DNA of 26,776 nucleotides from Flammeovirgaceae bacterium UBA5867. GTDB taxonomy: Bacteria > Bacteroidota > Bacteroidia > Cytophagales > Cyclobacteriaceae. Location of the stretch: positions 15,310 through 42,085 of the forward strand of contig DJFR01000196.1 of NCBI GenBank assembly GCA_002432545.1, written 5' to 3'. Shown here piece after piece: positions 1 to 8,202 of the stretch. Positions within the stretch are counted from its first letter, which is position 1, and each line of letters starts with the position of its first letter. A program made the translations under genes and the position numbers. A model generated the notes under the pieces. That model did not search any database. It was not told the origin of the DNA and saw only the letters and a program-made list of their open reading frames with translations.

Positions 1-779
1 GAGTCAAGCACAGATGACATTTTGCGCAGCTCACCTTTTGGCGTTTTCAATCCAAACGGGTTATCATAATTTTTACCAATCATGATCATTCCTCCACGCG
101 GACCACGCAATGTTTTGTGTGTTGTGGTTGTAACGATATGGCAATGCTCCATCGGGTCGTTCAATAAACCTCTTGCTATAAGACCAGCAGGGTGAGATAT
201 ATCTGCAAGCAATACAGCGCCTACGCTATCGGCAGCTTCACGAAGTTTTTTATAATCCCAATCGCGGCTATAAGCAGAAGCACCGCAGATAATCATCTTT
301 GGTTTTTCGCGTTTTGCTGTTTCAATTACTTTATCAAAATCAATTATTCCGGTTTCCTGCTCAACACCATAGAACAGTGGTTGATAAAGTTTACCTGAGA
401 AATTTACAGGCGAGCCATGTGTAAGGTGACCACCGTGCGAAAGATCGAAACCTAAAATTTTATCGCCAGGCTTCAAACATGCTAACATTACTGCAGCGTT
501 CGCCTGTGCTCCGGAGTGAGGCTGTACGTTTGCCCATTCTGCTCCGAATAATGCTTTCGCGCGATCTATAGCGAGTTGTTCAATCTCATCCACTACCTCA
601 CAGCCGCCATAGTAACGCTTTCCGGGAAGGCCTTCTGCGTACTTGTTGGTAAGCACAGTACCCATTGACTTCATTACTTGCAGAGAAGTAAAGTTCTCGG
701 AAGCAATCAGTTCAATACCATGCTGCTGGCGTTGTTTTTCTTTTTCAATGAGGTCGAAAATAACTTTATCTTTTTTCAT
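1..779 (-). CDS. glyA: Serine hydroxymethyltransferase, 3' end cut by window edge
   Basis: Cytosolic PLP enzyme that interconverts serine and glycine while loading one-carbon units onto tetrahydrofolate. The minus-strand reading begins MKKDKVIFDLIEKEKQRQQ and continues through family-typical stretches: ELIASENF, TNKYAEGLPGKRYYGG, QPHSGAQAN and LSHGGHLTHG. The PLP-binding motif TTTTHKTLRGPRGG places the Schiff-base lysine at residue 222, close to Lys229 of the E. coli enzyme. About 259 residues are inside the window; the C-terminal part lies beyond base 1. The ATG at 779 is chosen because it gives the normal N-terminus just before the conserved region. The 172 bases upstream to the next gene should hold its promoter, but I could not pick one out. 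Identification is by recognised motifs and is very secure. Confidence 0.96.
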   Translation of the reverse strand, partial: MKKDKVIFDLIEKEKQRQQHGIELIASENFTSLQVMKSMGTVLTNKYAEGLPGKRYYGGCEVVDEIEQLAIDRAKALFGAEWANVQPHSGAQANAAVMLACLKPGDKILGFDLSHGGHLTHGSPVNFSGKLYQPLFYGVEQETGIIDFDKVIETAKREKPKMIICGASAYSRDWDYKKLREAADSVGAVLLADISHPAGLIARGLLNDPMEHCHIVTTTTHKTLRGPRGGMIMIGKNYDNPFGLKTPKGELRKMSSVLD

Positions 780-951
780 CCGGTAAGTGGTTTGTTTGTA
801 GTGGAATAAGATTACGCTTGCTGATATTTTTATAGCCTTACTAAACTTCTTTCGTTACTCAGGCTTTCTGGTTTATGACGAGTTTTTAAGAAGGCCCAAA
901 AATAGGATTAGGATATGGCCTATTGAAATGATTGCCAGTATTTTTTACCAT

Positions 952-1437
952 TTAAAAGCGAATGATGTCGGTATCGGGTGGCGCAAGTCCGAGCTGCCTG
1001 CCCATAATCAGAATCTGGCCTTTGTGATGGAATTCGTGGGTGATTACATGTGTGAAGATTTCAAATGGAGAACGTATGATACGTTGTGGAGGTGATCCTG
1101 CTTCACCCGAAATCTCTTTCCCGGAAGTTTGCTCTGCGTGTTTCAGAAATTCCCCCACAAGCTTGTTTACATTTTCATAGAGTTGCTGAAGCATTTCGAG
1201 GCTGTTGATTTTATCCGGGTCAGCAAATGTTACTTCTCTTTTAAGAGCAAACTGTCCGAGCCACAAAGTATATACATGCGTAATGTGAACCAGCAAGTCG
1301 GAAATACTTTTATCGTTGAAAGAACTCAACTTCACGAACAGCTTTTCATCAAGCTTATGGCAATACTCCATCACAACATTTCGTGAACCTAGAACCAGTT
1401 GATACTGCTGCGCCAAATATTCGGTTGAGTTGTTCAT
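952..1437 (-). CDS. DinB-like four-helix metal-binding protein
   Basis: Probably a small cytosolic protein of the DinB/YfiT-like superfamily, a four-helix bundle that binds a divalent metal through three histidines; some members are thiol transferases (bacillithiol or mycothiol), but the substrate here is unknown. Visible candidate ligands, numbered from the ATG at 1437, are H51 and H54 in HITHVY and H134/H138 in THEFHHKGQI. The HxxxHHKGQI ending is typical of the family. Length is 161 residues, normal for DinB. An in-frame GTG at 1452 would overlap the preceding gene; the ATG at 1437 leaves 8 bases after that gene's stop and is preferred. It is the last gene of the TPM cluster read from 3.9 kb downward, so co-transcription is likely. 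Confidence 0.82.
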   Translation of the reverse strand: MNNSTEYLAQQYQLVLGSRNVVMEYCHKLDEKLFVKLSSFNDKSISDLLVHITHVYTLWLGQFALKREVTFADPDKINSLEMLQQLYENVNKLVGEFLKHAEQTSGKEISGEAGSPPQRIIRSPFEIFTHVITHEFHHKGQILIMGRQLGLAPPDTDIIRF

Positions 1438-1445
1438 ATACAAAT

Positions 1446-2390
1446 TTACCACGATCCGCTGCTACCACCTCCGCCAAAACTTCCACCACCTCCCGAGAAT
1501 CCTCCGCCTCCGCCACCACCAGACCAACCTGAACTTCTTCCGGATGACCAGCCTGACATGGACGACCAGCCGCCACCGGATTTTTTTCCGGATTTCATTT
1601 TACTCATCGCACGTTTACCCCAGGCACTACGGCCCAGCAAAAGTTTTGCGATCGGAAATCCAATAGCATATATACCTAACGCAATCATACCTCCGGTAAC
1701 ACCTAACACCACGATAGGAAATACAGCGTAAAACGGAATAAGAAAAGCGTACATAAACCAACCGGCACAACCCGGCACAAAAATGCCGATCACAGTAAAT
1801 ATACCGAGTATACCAAAGATGAAAGCACCGATGAGTAAACGCTCCTTCCAGGTCATATCCATGTCGAGCGAATTATTTCCGGATGTACTCGCGCTATCAG
1901 ATATACTATATTCATTACCGATCGCAGCAACAATAGCCTTTACCCCTGCAGTAACTCCCTCATCGTATTGCTGATCGCGAAAATGTGGCGCTATTTCATT
2001 TCGGATAATGCGACTCGTTATAGCATCGGTTAATACGCCCTCCAATCCATAGCCAACTTCAATGCGCATCTTTCTGTCATCTACCGCGATGAGCAGTAGC
2101 ACACCGTTATCATTATTCCTGGTGCCGAGTTTCCAAACATCGTGTGCTACGCGTAATGAATATTCTTCCAGAACTTCACCATCGAGCGATGGTATAATTA
2201 AAACAGCAATCTGATTGGTTGTAGAATCTTCATGCTTTTGCAGTATAGCCTCCAGGTTGTCAACGGTTGCTGTTGTCAGGATGTGAGCCTCATCATGAAT
2301 GCGATGGCCCCACAATTCCGGCACTGCGCGTTGTGCCCACGCAGTATATACCATTACTAACAGACAAACAACCGATGCTACTTTTCTCAT
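1446..2390 (-). CDS. Secreted/membrane TPM-domain protein (YgcG family) with Gly-rich tail
   Basis: A 314-residue envelope protein. A signal peptide covers residues 1-19 (cleavage near AWA-Q), followed by a TPM domain at about 24-158 with the family core HDEAHILT, NQIAVLIIPSLDGE, LEEYSLRVA, NDNGVLLLIAVDDRKMRIEVGYGLEG and RNEIAPHFR in separate blocks. Hydrophobic segments lie at about 184-205 and 210-252. The last 40 residues are almost only Gly, Ser and Trp, ending FGGGGSSGSW. TPM domains are linked to photosystem II repair in plants; the bacterial role is unclear. The open frame extends upstream to 2507, but the ATG at 2390 is chosen because it gives a clean signal peptide and avoids overlap with the previous gene, whose stop is 22 bases upstream. 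It is a paralogue of the gene before it. Confidence 0.88.
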   Translation of the reverse strand: MRKVASVVCLLVMVYTAWAQRAVPELWGHRIHDEAHILTTATVDNLEAILQKHEDSTTNQIAVLIIPSLDGEVLEEYSLRVAHDVWKLGTRNNDNGVLLLIAVDDRKMRIEVGYGLEGVLTDAITSRIIRNEIAPHFRDQQYDEGVTAGVKAIVAAIGNEYSISDSASTSGNNSLDMDMTWKERLLIGAFIFGILGIFTVIGIFVPGCAGWFMYAFLIPFYAVFPIVVLGVTGGMIALGIYAIGFPIAKLLLGRSAWGKRAMSKMKSGKKSGGGWSSMSGWSSGRSSGWSGGGGGGGFSGGGGSFGGGGSSGSW

Positions 2391-2412
2391 TCTTCGTTTC
2401 TTATTGCTATAG

Positions 2413-3147
2413 TTACCACGAGTCGCTGGAGCCGCCTCCACCGAATCCGCCTCCGCCACCAAAGTCAGAGCCGGAACCCCACGAACCGGAACTGGACCCA
2501 AATCCACCTCCGCCTATAGGGCCAATCCATCCACCGCGAGATGACCAGCCGCCACCGCCTCCACCACCGCGTCTGCGCGAAGCAAGAATAATGATGGCTA
2601 CTATAATCAGCAATGTGATCAGCGGAGAGTTCTTTCTTTTTTTCTTCGGAGGAAGAGGAGTATCATTTTTATACTCACCTTTTACAGCCTGCATAATGGC
2701 AAGCACTCCTGCCTTTACGCCGCCATCAAAATCGCCTTGTCTGAATCGCGGAGCAATTTCATTTCGGTTAATGCGACTTGAAAGTGCATCAGTCAATGCA
2801 CCTTCCATTCCATAACCTGTCTCAATTCGCACTAATTTATCTTTGATGGAAATGAGGAGTAAAGCACCGTTGTCTTTGTCCTTCTGGCCAAGCTGCCATT
2901 TTTCGGCAACCCGCAGCGAGTAATCTTCCAATGCATCGCCATCCAGTGAAGGAATGATGAGTACAGCAATCTGGTTCGATGTTGAATCGCGTTCTGCTTT
3001 TAAAATTGTTTCGAGTTCAGCCTTTGCCTGTGCTGATAATACATTGGCTTCATCGTGTACCCATATCCCTCCGTGTTCCGGAACAGTTCGCTGGGCAAAA
3101 GACAGTAAGGGTATAAATAAAAGGATGAATAGAATTCTGAAAGTCAT
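2413..3147 (-). CDS. Secreted TPM-domain protein (YgcG family), paralogue of the next gene
   Basis: A 244-residue envelope protein with a signal peptide (1-18, SFA-Q), a TPM domain at about 25-157, a lysine-rich stretch (KKKRK near 168-172), one membrane helix at about 174-189, then a Gly/Ser/Trp tail ending GGGGSSDSW. The N-terminal domain aligns along its length with the downstream neighbour (NQIAVLIIPSLDG, YSLRVA, TDA-SRI-RNEIAP), so the pair arose by tandem duplication. The expected topology is periplasmic TPM with the low-complexity tail in the cytoplasm or, if the helix is processed, released; this is inference. The function of bacterial TPM proteins is not settled; in other Bacteroidota they sit beside LemA. 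The gene follows the larger TPM membrane protein after 62 bases and is probably in the same transcript. Confidence 0.88.
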   Translation of the reverse strand: MTFRILFILLFIPLLSFAQRTVPEHGGIWVHDEANVLSAQAKAELETILKAERDSTSNQIAVLIIPSLDGDALEDYSLRVAEKWQLGQKDKDNGALLLISIKDKLVRIETGYGMEGALTDALSSRINRNEIAPRFRQGDFDGGVKAGVLAIMQAVKGEYKNDTPLPPKKKRKNSPLITLLIIVAIIILASRRRGGGGGGGWSSRGGWIGPIGGGGFGSSSGSWGSGSDFGGGGGFGGGGSSDSW

Positions 3148-3209
3148 GCGTGAAAATCTGGCGTTAGGAATTTTTTTTGGAATGTCTGCCGATAGCTATC
3201 GGTATGAAA

Positions 3210-3875
3210 TCAACGGTCAAAGCGAAGTTCATCTCCCAGCTCATTCGTATCATCTTCCGTTTTATAAAATCCTTTCTCCAACAGAATTTCACCACAGCGC
3301 TGTATCGATGCTTCAAGACCTTCCACAATTTTTCCACCGCGAATATGTGTAATCAGTTCAGAAACAATTTTATCCCACTGCTTTTGATCCACTACTTTGC
3401 TGATGCCTTTATCGGCCATAACAATTACTTCGTGTTCAAAAAATGAAATGAAAATCATGATGCCCGTACGGTGGCGCGTATTGAAAACCTCTTCTTCCAA
3501 AAAAGCATTTTCAGCACGCTGGCGTGTTGAGTAGTCAAGATGTCGCTGGCTCACCAGCAATCTTTTAAGCGGGTCTATAAAATTAGGAAGCGCAGCACCA
3601 ACAGCACCACCCAGAATTACCAGAATAAAAATGAAAACCGGATCGTAGTAAAGTGTGTTGGCTGCATCAGTGATTATATAGCGATCGAGTATGATCATAA
3701 AAATGAACATGAGTGATGCGCCCATCAAACTGCCGCGGTAATTTCCTTCCGAGTAGAAGCCGCTGCGTTCTACAATAACAGGAACGATCTCTCCTGAAAT
3801 TTTATCTTCCGCCTTCTTCACTGCCTCTTTTATGCGATTGAGGTCGCTCTCGGAGAATTTTTGTTTAAGGTTCAT
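3210..3875 (-). CDS. TPM-domain membrane protein
   Basis: A 221-residue protein without a signal peptide. Residues 1-40 begin the TPM fold (KKAEDKISGEIVPVIVERSG), two membrane helices follow at about 48-64 and 80-98, and the domain then resumes (RQRAENAFLEEEVF, RTGIMIFISFFEHEVIVMAD, WDKIVSELITHIR, GLEASIQRCGEILLE). This interrupted arrangement is usual for the short third TPM protein found with the two secreted ones in Bacteroidota. The ATG at 3875 is preceded by an A-rich leader on the minus strand. It is the first gene of the four-gene run and is divergent from the DUF5698 gene at 4144, so promoters for both should lie in 3876-4143. No LemA gene accompanies it, although lemA often heads such clusters. 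Confidence 0.85.
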   Translation of the reverse strand: MNLKQKFSESDLNRIKEAVKKAEDKISGEIVPVIVERSGFYSEGNYRGSLMGASLMFIFMIILDRYIITDAANTLYYDPVFIFILVILGGAVGAALPNFIDPLKRLLVSQRHLDYSTRQRAENAFLEEEVFNTRHRTGIMIFISFFEHEVIVMADKGISKVVDQKQWDKIVSELITHIRGGKIVEGLEASIQRCGEILLEKGFYKTEDDTNELGDELRFDR

Positions 3876-4143
3876 ATCTTTTTGTGGGTTTTAAAATCCC
3901 CGTGATAACGTTTTTCATCACACAGATTTTTCTTGACGTAGATTGAAGGTTGTGTTTTAGATTTTGGGCAATACCAGCCGGGTTGAGTTTAATCGGAATA
4001 AAGTTACTGAGACGCCCGGTGATAAAAAAGCCGCTTAACACGAGCAAAATAAAAAGTCAATTTATAGCTTACAGGCAGAAGCTGGCTAACTTTAGCCCTT
4101 GTAGAAATTTAGTCGCGAATGTTAATTTAATTATTGCAAGATC

Positions 4144-4752
4144 ATGGAAGATTTCTTTACCGGTACACTGGGAATTAGTGAGAGCCTTTTCAGTTTTCTT
4201 ATACTACCGCTGATGATTTTCTTCGCGCGTATTGCCGATGTATCGATCAACACAATTCGTATTATCTATGTTTTGGGCGGACGAAAAGCCACAGCAACGA
4301 TACTTGGTTTTTTTGAATCCTTTATCTGGCTGATGGCAATCCGGCAAATCTTTGAGCACCTCGATAACTGGATCTGTTACATCGCTTATCCTGCCGGTTT
4401 TGCTTCCGGTATTTTTGTGGGTATGATCATTGAAGAACGTATTGCCTATGGTAAAGTAATTGTCCGGATCATTACACGCAAAGAGGTTTACCGCCTGCTT
4501 GCATTCTTAACGGCACAACAGTTTCGGTATACTCACGTGCATGCCGAAGGTCCGGATGGACACGAGAATCTTGTCTTTACTGTTTTGGAAAGAGAAGACC
4601 TCGATGATCTGTTGTCGAAACTAAAAGATATTTTACCGAGTGCATTCTATACAGTAGAGCGAGTTAACCGCGCAGCCGAAAGTTCAACCATTGTTCAGGA
4701 GTCAACACGGTGGAGTATAGGTTCGTGGCTACGGAGTATACGAAGAGAATAG
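4144..4752 (+). CDS. UPF0316-type membrane protein (DUF5698 + DUF2179)
   Basis: A 202-residue inner-membrane protein. Three hydrophobic segments at about 17-36, 46-66 and 74-96 form the DUF5698 part, including the characteristic ADVSINTIRIIYVLGGRK loop. The C-terminal half (about 105-175) matches DUF2179, a small alpha/beta domain: VIVRIITRKEVYRLLAFL, then the segment with YTHVHAEGPDGHENLVF. The family includes Bacillus YebE and has no established biochemical role; the DUF2179 portion also occurs in YitT-type membrane proteins. The start at 4144 gives a normal family N-terminus. It reads away from the TPM cluster. The 50 bases to the next gene contain no obvious terminator, so read-through into the DUF6263-like gene is possible. 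Family assignment is confident; function is unknown. Confidence 0.83.
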   Translation: MEDFFTGTLGISESLFSFLILPLMIFFARIADVSINTIRIIYVLGGRKATATILGFFESFIWLMAIRQIFEHLDNWICYIAYPAGFASGIFVGMIIEERIAYGKVIVRIITRKEVYRLLAFLTAQQFRYTHVHAEGPDGHENLVFTVLEREDLDDLLSKLKDILPSAFYTVERVNRAAESSTIVQESTRWSIGSWLRSIRRE

Positions 4753-4802
4753 AATGTAATTGAAATATATATATCCTCTATACCATCATACAAATAAACA
4801 TT

Positions 4803-5726
4803 ATGAAAGCTTTGCGTTTTGCATTTTTACTTTTAATAACCTGTGCCTTTACCAACCCGGCTAAAGAAGTTAAGCTGGAGTATATCTATAAAGTAGGCGA
4901 TGTACACGAGTGGATTCAAACAACCAAGCAAACCATTACGCAGTCTGTGCCTGGGGCAGGAGAGATGTCTGTAAACATTTCGCTTGACGGTGCCATGCAA
5001 CTAAAGGTTGTAGAACTAACCGGCACCGGAGCCAAAGTAGAAACCACGTATTCTAAAATTAAAATGCTGATGAAAATGCCTGCCCCAATGGGTGATGTTA
5101 CCATGGACAGTGAGGGTGCAGATGATAACATGCAGAACAAGTTGATGAAGACGATGATTAAAAAACCTTTCTACATCTTTATGAACAAGCAAGGTATTAT
5201 TGAGAAAGTAGAAGGAACAGAAAATCTATACTCCGGCATTTCAGAACTCGGTATGGAACCTGCGGCTGCAGACCAGGCAAAGCAATCTCTTCAACAGGCA
5301 ATGAGTGAACAATCTATCAAAGCAAGTATCGAAATGTCGTTGATGCAATATCCTGCAGGTAAAGTAAAAACAGGCGACACCTGGAAAAATACTGTGAGCA
5401 CTGCACTCAACTTTCCGATGCAGATTAACAACACCTGGACTTTCGAGAAACTTGAGGGTACTATAGCCTCGATCGCAAGTGATGGTATTGTTGTTACCGT
5501 TGACAAGGACAAGACAACAACTATAAACGGCATGCAGGCTAAAGTAGATTTGGGCGGCCGCCAGATGACGAAAGGTACGGTTGATCTGAAAAGCGGATGG
5601 CCTAGTAAAATGGAAGTGATCTCCGAAATAAAAGGTAAGATGACGTTGCTTGCCGGAGGTATGATTCCACAAGATACAGATGTACCGATGGAGATATTAA
5701 GTGAGAGTACATTTACGATCAAGTAA
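4803..5726 (+). CDS. Secreted DUF6263-like protein
   Basis: A 307-residue exported protein of unknown function. The first 20 residues form a signal peptide (MKALRFAFLLLITCAFTNPA). The cysteine at position 14 does not sit in a good lipobox, so I do not call it a lipoprotein. The remainder is rich in short alternating hydrophobic/polar stretches expected of beta strands, with a helical Lys/Gln/Met-rich middle (AAADQAKQSLQQAMSEQ). The blocks TWKNTVSTALNFPMQIN and VDLKSGWPSKMEVISEIKG resemble the C-terminal part of DUF6263 proteins of Bacteroidota. No catalytic residues can be pointed to. A strong hairpin terminator follows 24 bases after the stop. The family call is from memory of its overall pattern. 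Confidence 0.7.
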   Translation: MKALRFAFLLLITCAFTNPAKEVKLEYIYKVGDVHEWIQTTKQTITQSVPGAGEMSVNISLDGAMQLKVVELTGTGAKVETTYSKIKMLMKMPAPMGDVTMDSEGADDNMQNKLMKTMIKKPFYIFMNKQGIIEKVEGTENLYSGISELGMEPAAADQAKQSLQQAMSEQSIKASIEMSLMQYPAGKVKTGDTWKNTVSTALNFPMQINNTWTFEKLEGTIASIASDGIVVTVDKDKTTTINGMQAKVDLGGRQMTKGTVDLKSGWPSKMEVISEIKGKMTLLAGGMIPQDTDVPMEILSESTFTIK

Positions 5727-5750
5727 AGAACACGTTTTGTTTACAAATAG

Positions 5751-5779
5751 AAAGGGTGGATATATAGTCCACCCTTTTT
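5751..5779. terminator. Convergent (bidirectional) intrinsic terminator
   Basis: A perfect 10-bp stem, AAAGGGTGGA (5751-5760) with TCCACCCTTT (5768-5777), has a 7-base loop TATATAG. It is followed on the plus strand by further T residues. It lies between the plus-strand DUF6263-like gene (stop at 5726) and the minus-strand GH3 gene (stop at 5806). The T-run is best for the plus strand, while the minus strand reads CCCTTTCTATTTG after the stem, so it may serve both. Confidence 0.85.
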
Positions 5780-5805
5780 AATTGTATAATTTCAGACGAG
5801 TATAC

Positions 5806-7335
5806 CTAGCGTTCTACTTCGGCCATCATCTTCAGTATATCTTCAACATACTCGCGCGTGTTCGACAAACGTGGAACTTTGTTTTGACCACCAAGCTTAC
5901 CGCGGTTCTTCATCCAGTTATAGAACGTTCCTTCTTCCAGACTGTGTACACGAGGTTTGATCAGAGCAAGATCGTGCGTTCGCTTTGCATCGTAGTCAGA
6001 GTTTATTTCGCGTAAAGTTTTATCGAGTATATCCGTGAACTGTTCAAGGTTCGATGGCCTTATTTTAAACTCAATGAGCCATTCGTGTCCGCCTTTTGTT
6101 CCGTGGTCAAGATATACCGGGGCCGCTGTAAAATTTTCAATGATCGCCCCGGTCTCATCGCATGCTTTTGCTATAGCAGCATCGGCATTTTCAACGATAA
6201 CTTCTTCACCAAAGGCGTTGATAAAATGTTTTGTGCGTCCCGATATTTTTATCCGATATGGAGCAAGCGAAGTAAACTTTATAGTATCGCCAATGCTATA
6301 GCGCCATAAGCCGGCATTGGTAGAAATAAGCATGGCGTAATTTGTATTGAGTTGAACTTCACCCAACCGAACCGCCCGCGGATTTTCCTTATCAAGTTCG
6401 GACACTGGAATAAACTCGTAGAATATACCATAGTCCAGCATCAGCAACATCTCCTCAGAATCGCTCTGATCCTGTATACCGAAGAATCCTTCACTGGCAT
6501 TATATATTTCCCAGTAACGCATTCTATCCGAAGGTATAAGTGATTTGAAAAGCGCACGGTATGGCGTAAACGAAACAGCTCCGTGAAAGAACGCTTCAAG
6601 GTTCGGCCATACTTCGAGTATATTATTCTTTCCTTCGAGCTCAACAATTCTTTGTATCAACAGAATCGTCCAGGTCGGTACACCAGCAATGTTGGTAACA
6701 TTATCGCGTGCAGTTTCGCGCGCCAGCTTTTCGATTTTTTCTTCCCAGTTACCCATCAAGGCTGTTTCAAGACTCGGGGTGCGAATGAACTGCGCCCACT
6801 GCGGCAGGTTCTGCATAATTACGGCCGATACATCTCCATAATATGAACTTGCACTAGGGTCAAAATCATTGAGCTGATGACTTCCCCCTACAGCGAGACC
6901 TTTACCATCAAACAATGTTGTATCAGGATAGTTGTTGACGTAGATCGAAATCAGATCTTTACCACCTTTAAAATGACAGTCTTCGAGTGCTTCCTGCGAT
7001 ACCGGTATAAATTTACTTCGCGCATTCGTTGTGCCGGAAGATTTTGAAAACCACTTTATTTCGGTTGGCCACAAAATATTCTGTTCACCGCGCATGAGTC
7101 GCTCGATGAAGGGGTATATTTTTTCGTATGTGTGAACGGGAACGCGTTCGCGGAATTGCTCGTAGGTTTGTATGCTGCTAAAATCATACTGCAAACCAAA
7201 CTCGGTATAGCGCGCAGTATAGATTAGCTTTTTGAAAATCTCATCCTGTACTTCATGCGGATATTTCATGAAGAGTTCCATCTGGTGGATGCGCTTCTTC
7301 ATTACCCACGTTAATATAGAATTGATTAGTCCCAT
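5806..7335 (-). CDS. GH3-family acyl-adenylate (amido synthetase-like) enzyme
   Basis: A 509-residue cytosolic protein of the GH3 family, named after plant auxin-responsive proteins that adenylate a carboxylate and join it to an amino acid. Adenylate-forming motifs are visible: SSGTTNARSKF at 99-109 (phosphate-binding loop), YNASEGFFG near 300 (second ATP motif), and ISGRTKHFINAFGEEV near 380. Full family length is preserved and nothing is truncated. Bacterial members are common in Bacteroidota, and their natural acid and amine substrates are mostly unknown, so no substrate is proposed. The next gene upstream on the same strand, lptB, ends 86 bases away. A TAnnTTTG-type -7 element 21 bases before the ATG suggests its own promoter. 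Confidence 0.92.
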   Translation of the reverse strand: MGLINSILTWVMKKRIHQMELFMKYPHEVQDEIFKKLIYTARYTEFGLQYDFSSIQTYEQFRERVPVHTYEKIYPFIERLMRGEQNILWPTEIKWFSKSSGTTNARSKFIPVSQEALEDCHFKGGKDLISIYVNNYPDTTLFDGKGLAVGGSHQLNDFDPSASSYYGDVSAVIMQNLPQWAQFIRTPSLETALMGNWEEKIEKLARETARDNVTNIAGVPTWTILLIQRIVELEGKNNILEVWPNLEAFFHGAVSFTPYRALFKSLIPSDRMRYWEIYNASEGFFGIQDQSDSEEMLLMLDYGIFYEFIPVSELDKENPRAVRLGEVQLNTNYAMLISTNAGLWRYSIGDTIKFTSLAPYRIKISGRTKHFINAFGEEVIVENADAAIAKACDETGAIIENFTAAPVYLDHGTKGGHEWLIEFKIRPSNLEQFTDILDKTLREINSDYDAKRTHDLALIKPRVHSLEEGTFYNWMKNRGKLGGQNKVPRLSNTREYVEDILKMMAEVER

Positions 7336-7356
7336 TTACACACTTTACAGTTAAAT

Positions 7357-7364
7357 CAAAAATA
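7357..7364 (-). promoter_or_regulatory. Candidate -7 promoter element for the GH3 gene
   Basis: On the minus strand this reads TATTTTTG, a perfect match to the Bacteroidota -7 consensus TAnnTTTG, and lies 21 bases before the start codon. I could not find a convincing TTTG -33 partner. The same octamer occurs before fumC at nearly the same distance. Confidence 0.4.
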
Positions 7365-7421
7365 GTAAAACTTGCCGATTAGAGCGGAGGTAAAGTGCGT
7401 GTGTTGAGCGATTTAAGAATC

Positions 7422-8201
7422 TTATAATCCTTCCGATGGATCGGACCATTTTTCTTCGGCAGGGAGCGTAATTTTTGCTCTCCTCAATTCGAAGTTTTGT
7501 CCCAGATAAACCTTTCTTACCTGCGGATCGCTGGCTAGTTCTTCGGCCGTTCCCGACTTGAATAACTTTCCATCCACCATTAGATAAGCGCGGTCTGTGA
7601 TAGACAAAGTTTCATCAACGTTGTGATCGGTGATGAGGATTCCGATGTTTTTATTCTTGAGCTTGGCAACGATGGTTTGAATTTCTTCAACCGCTATTGG
7701 GTCTACACCGGCAAAGGGCTCATCGAGTAAAACAAATTTAGGATCAACAGCAAGCGCACGGGCTATTTCCGTTCTTCTTCGTTCACCACCAGAAAGAGAC
7801 ATGCCCATGTTCTTGCGAACTTTGTGAAGACTAAATTCCTCAATCAGTTCATCTACTTTGTCTTTTCGTTGCTGGTTTGTGTAATCTCGCATTTCCAACA
7901 CCGACATTATGTTTTCTTCAACGGTTAATTTTCTGAATACGGAAGCTTCCTGTGCCAGGTAGCCCAGACCAATACGCGCACGCTGATACATAGGCAGTGG
8001 TGTTATCTCCTGATCATCCAGAAATATTTTTCCTTCATTCGGTTTTATCAAACCAACGATCATATAAAACGAAGTTGTTTTACCAGCACCATTTGGGCCG
8101 AGCAAACCAACAATTTCTCCTTGTGCAACCTGCACAGAAACATCGTTCACAACGGTTCGCGTTTTATACTTCTTCATTAAATGTTCCGCGCGCAATATCA
8201 T
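7422..8201 (-). CDS. lptB: LPS export ABC transporter ATP-binding protein
   Basis: A 259-residue cytoplasmic ATPase that powers lipopolysaccharide extraction from the inner membrane together with LptF/LptG. All ABC elements are present: Walker A GPNGAGKT (35-42), Q-loop YLAQEASVFRKLTVEEN (Q84), signature LSGGE (136-140), Walker B FVLLDE (156-161) and H-loop H193 in TDHNVDETL. The EASVFRKLTVEEN and EPFAGVDPIAVEEIQ stretches distinguish LptB from branched-chain amino acid importers. The protein is slightly longer than E. coli LptB because of a charged C-terminal tail (about 240-259). Its ATG at 8201 comes one base after the recJ stop codon, so the two are surely co-transcribed and probably translationally coupled. 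No LptF, LptG, LptC or LptA gene is in the window. Confidence 0.94.
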   Translation of the reverse strand: MILRAEHLMKKYKTRTVVNDVSVQVAQGEIVGLLGPNGAGKTTSFYMIVGLIKPNEGKIFLDDQEITPLPMYQRARIGLGYLAQEASVFRKLTVEENIMSVLEMRDYTNQQRKDKVDELIEEFSLHKVRKNMGMSLSGGERRRTEIARALAVDPKFVLLDEPFAGVDPIAVEEIQTIVAKLKNKNIGILITDHNVDETLSITDRAYLMVDGKLFKSGTAEELASDPQVRKVYLGQNFELRRAKITLPAEEKWSDPSEGL

Positions 8202-8202
8202 C

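Noticed and set aside
780..951. Gap between glyA and the DinB-like gene, checked for RNA genes or hairpins
   Set aside because: I found only a loose AGGCC/GGCCT pairing and no convincing terminator, riboswitch or promoter match.
2267..2815. Proline-rich plus-strand open frame
   Set aside because: It is the antisense image of the Gly-rich tails of the TPM genes; repeated GGX codons read as proline codons on the other strand. No start context or family pattern supports it.
3865..4047. 60-residue minus-strand open frame upstream of the first TPM gene
   Set aside because: It overlaps the TPM start, has no domain, signal peptide or ribosome site I can see, and lies in the divergent promoter gap.
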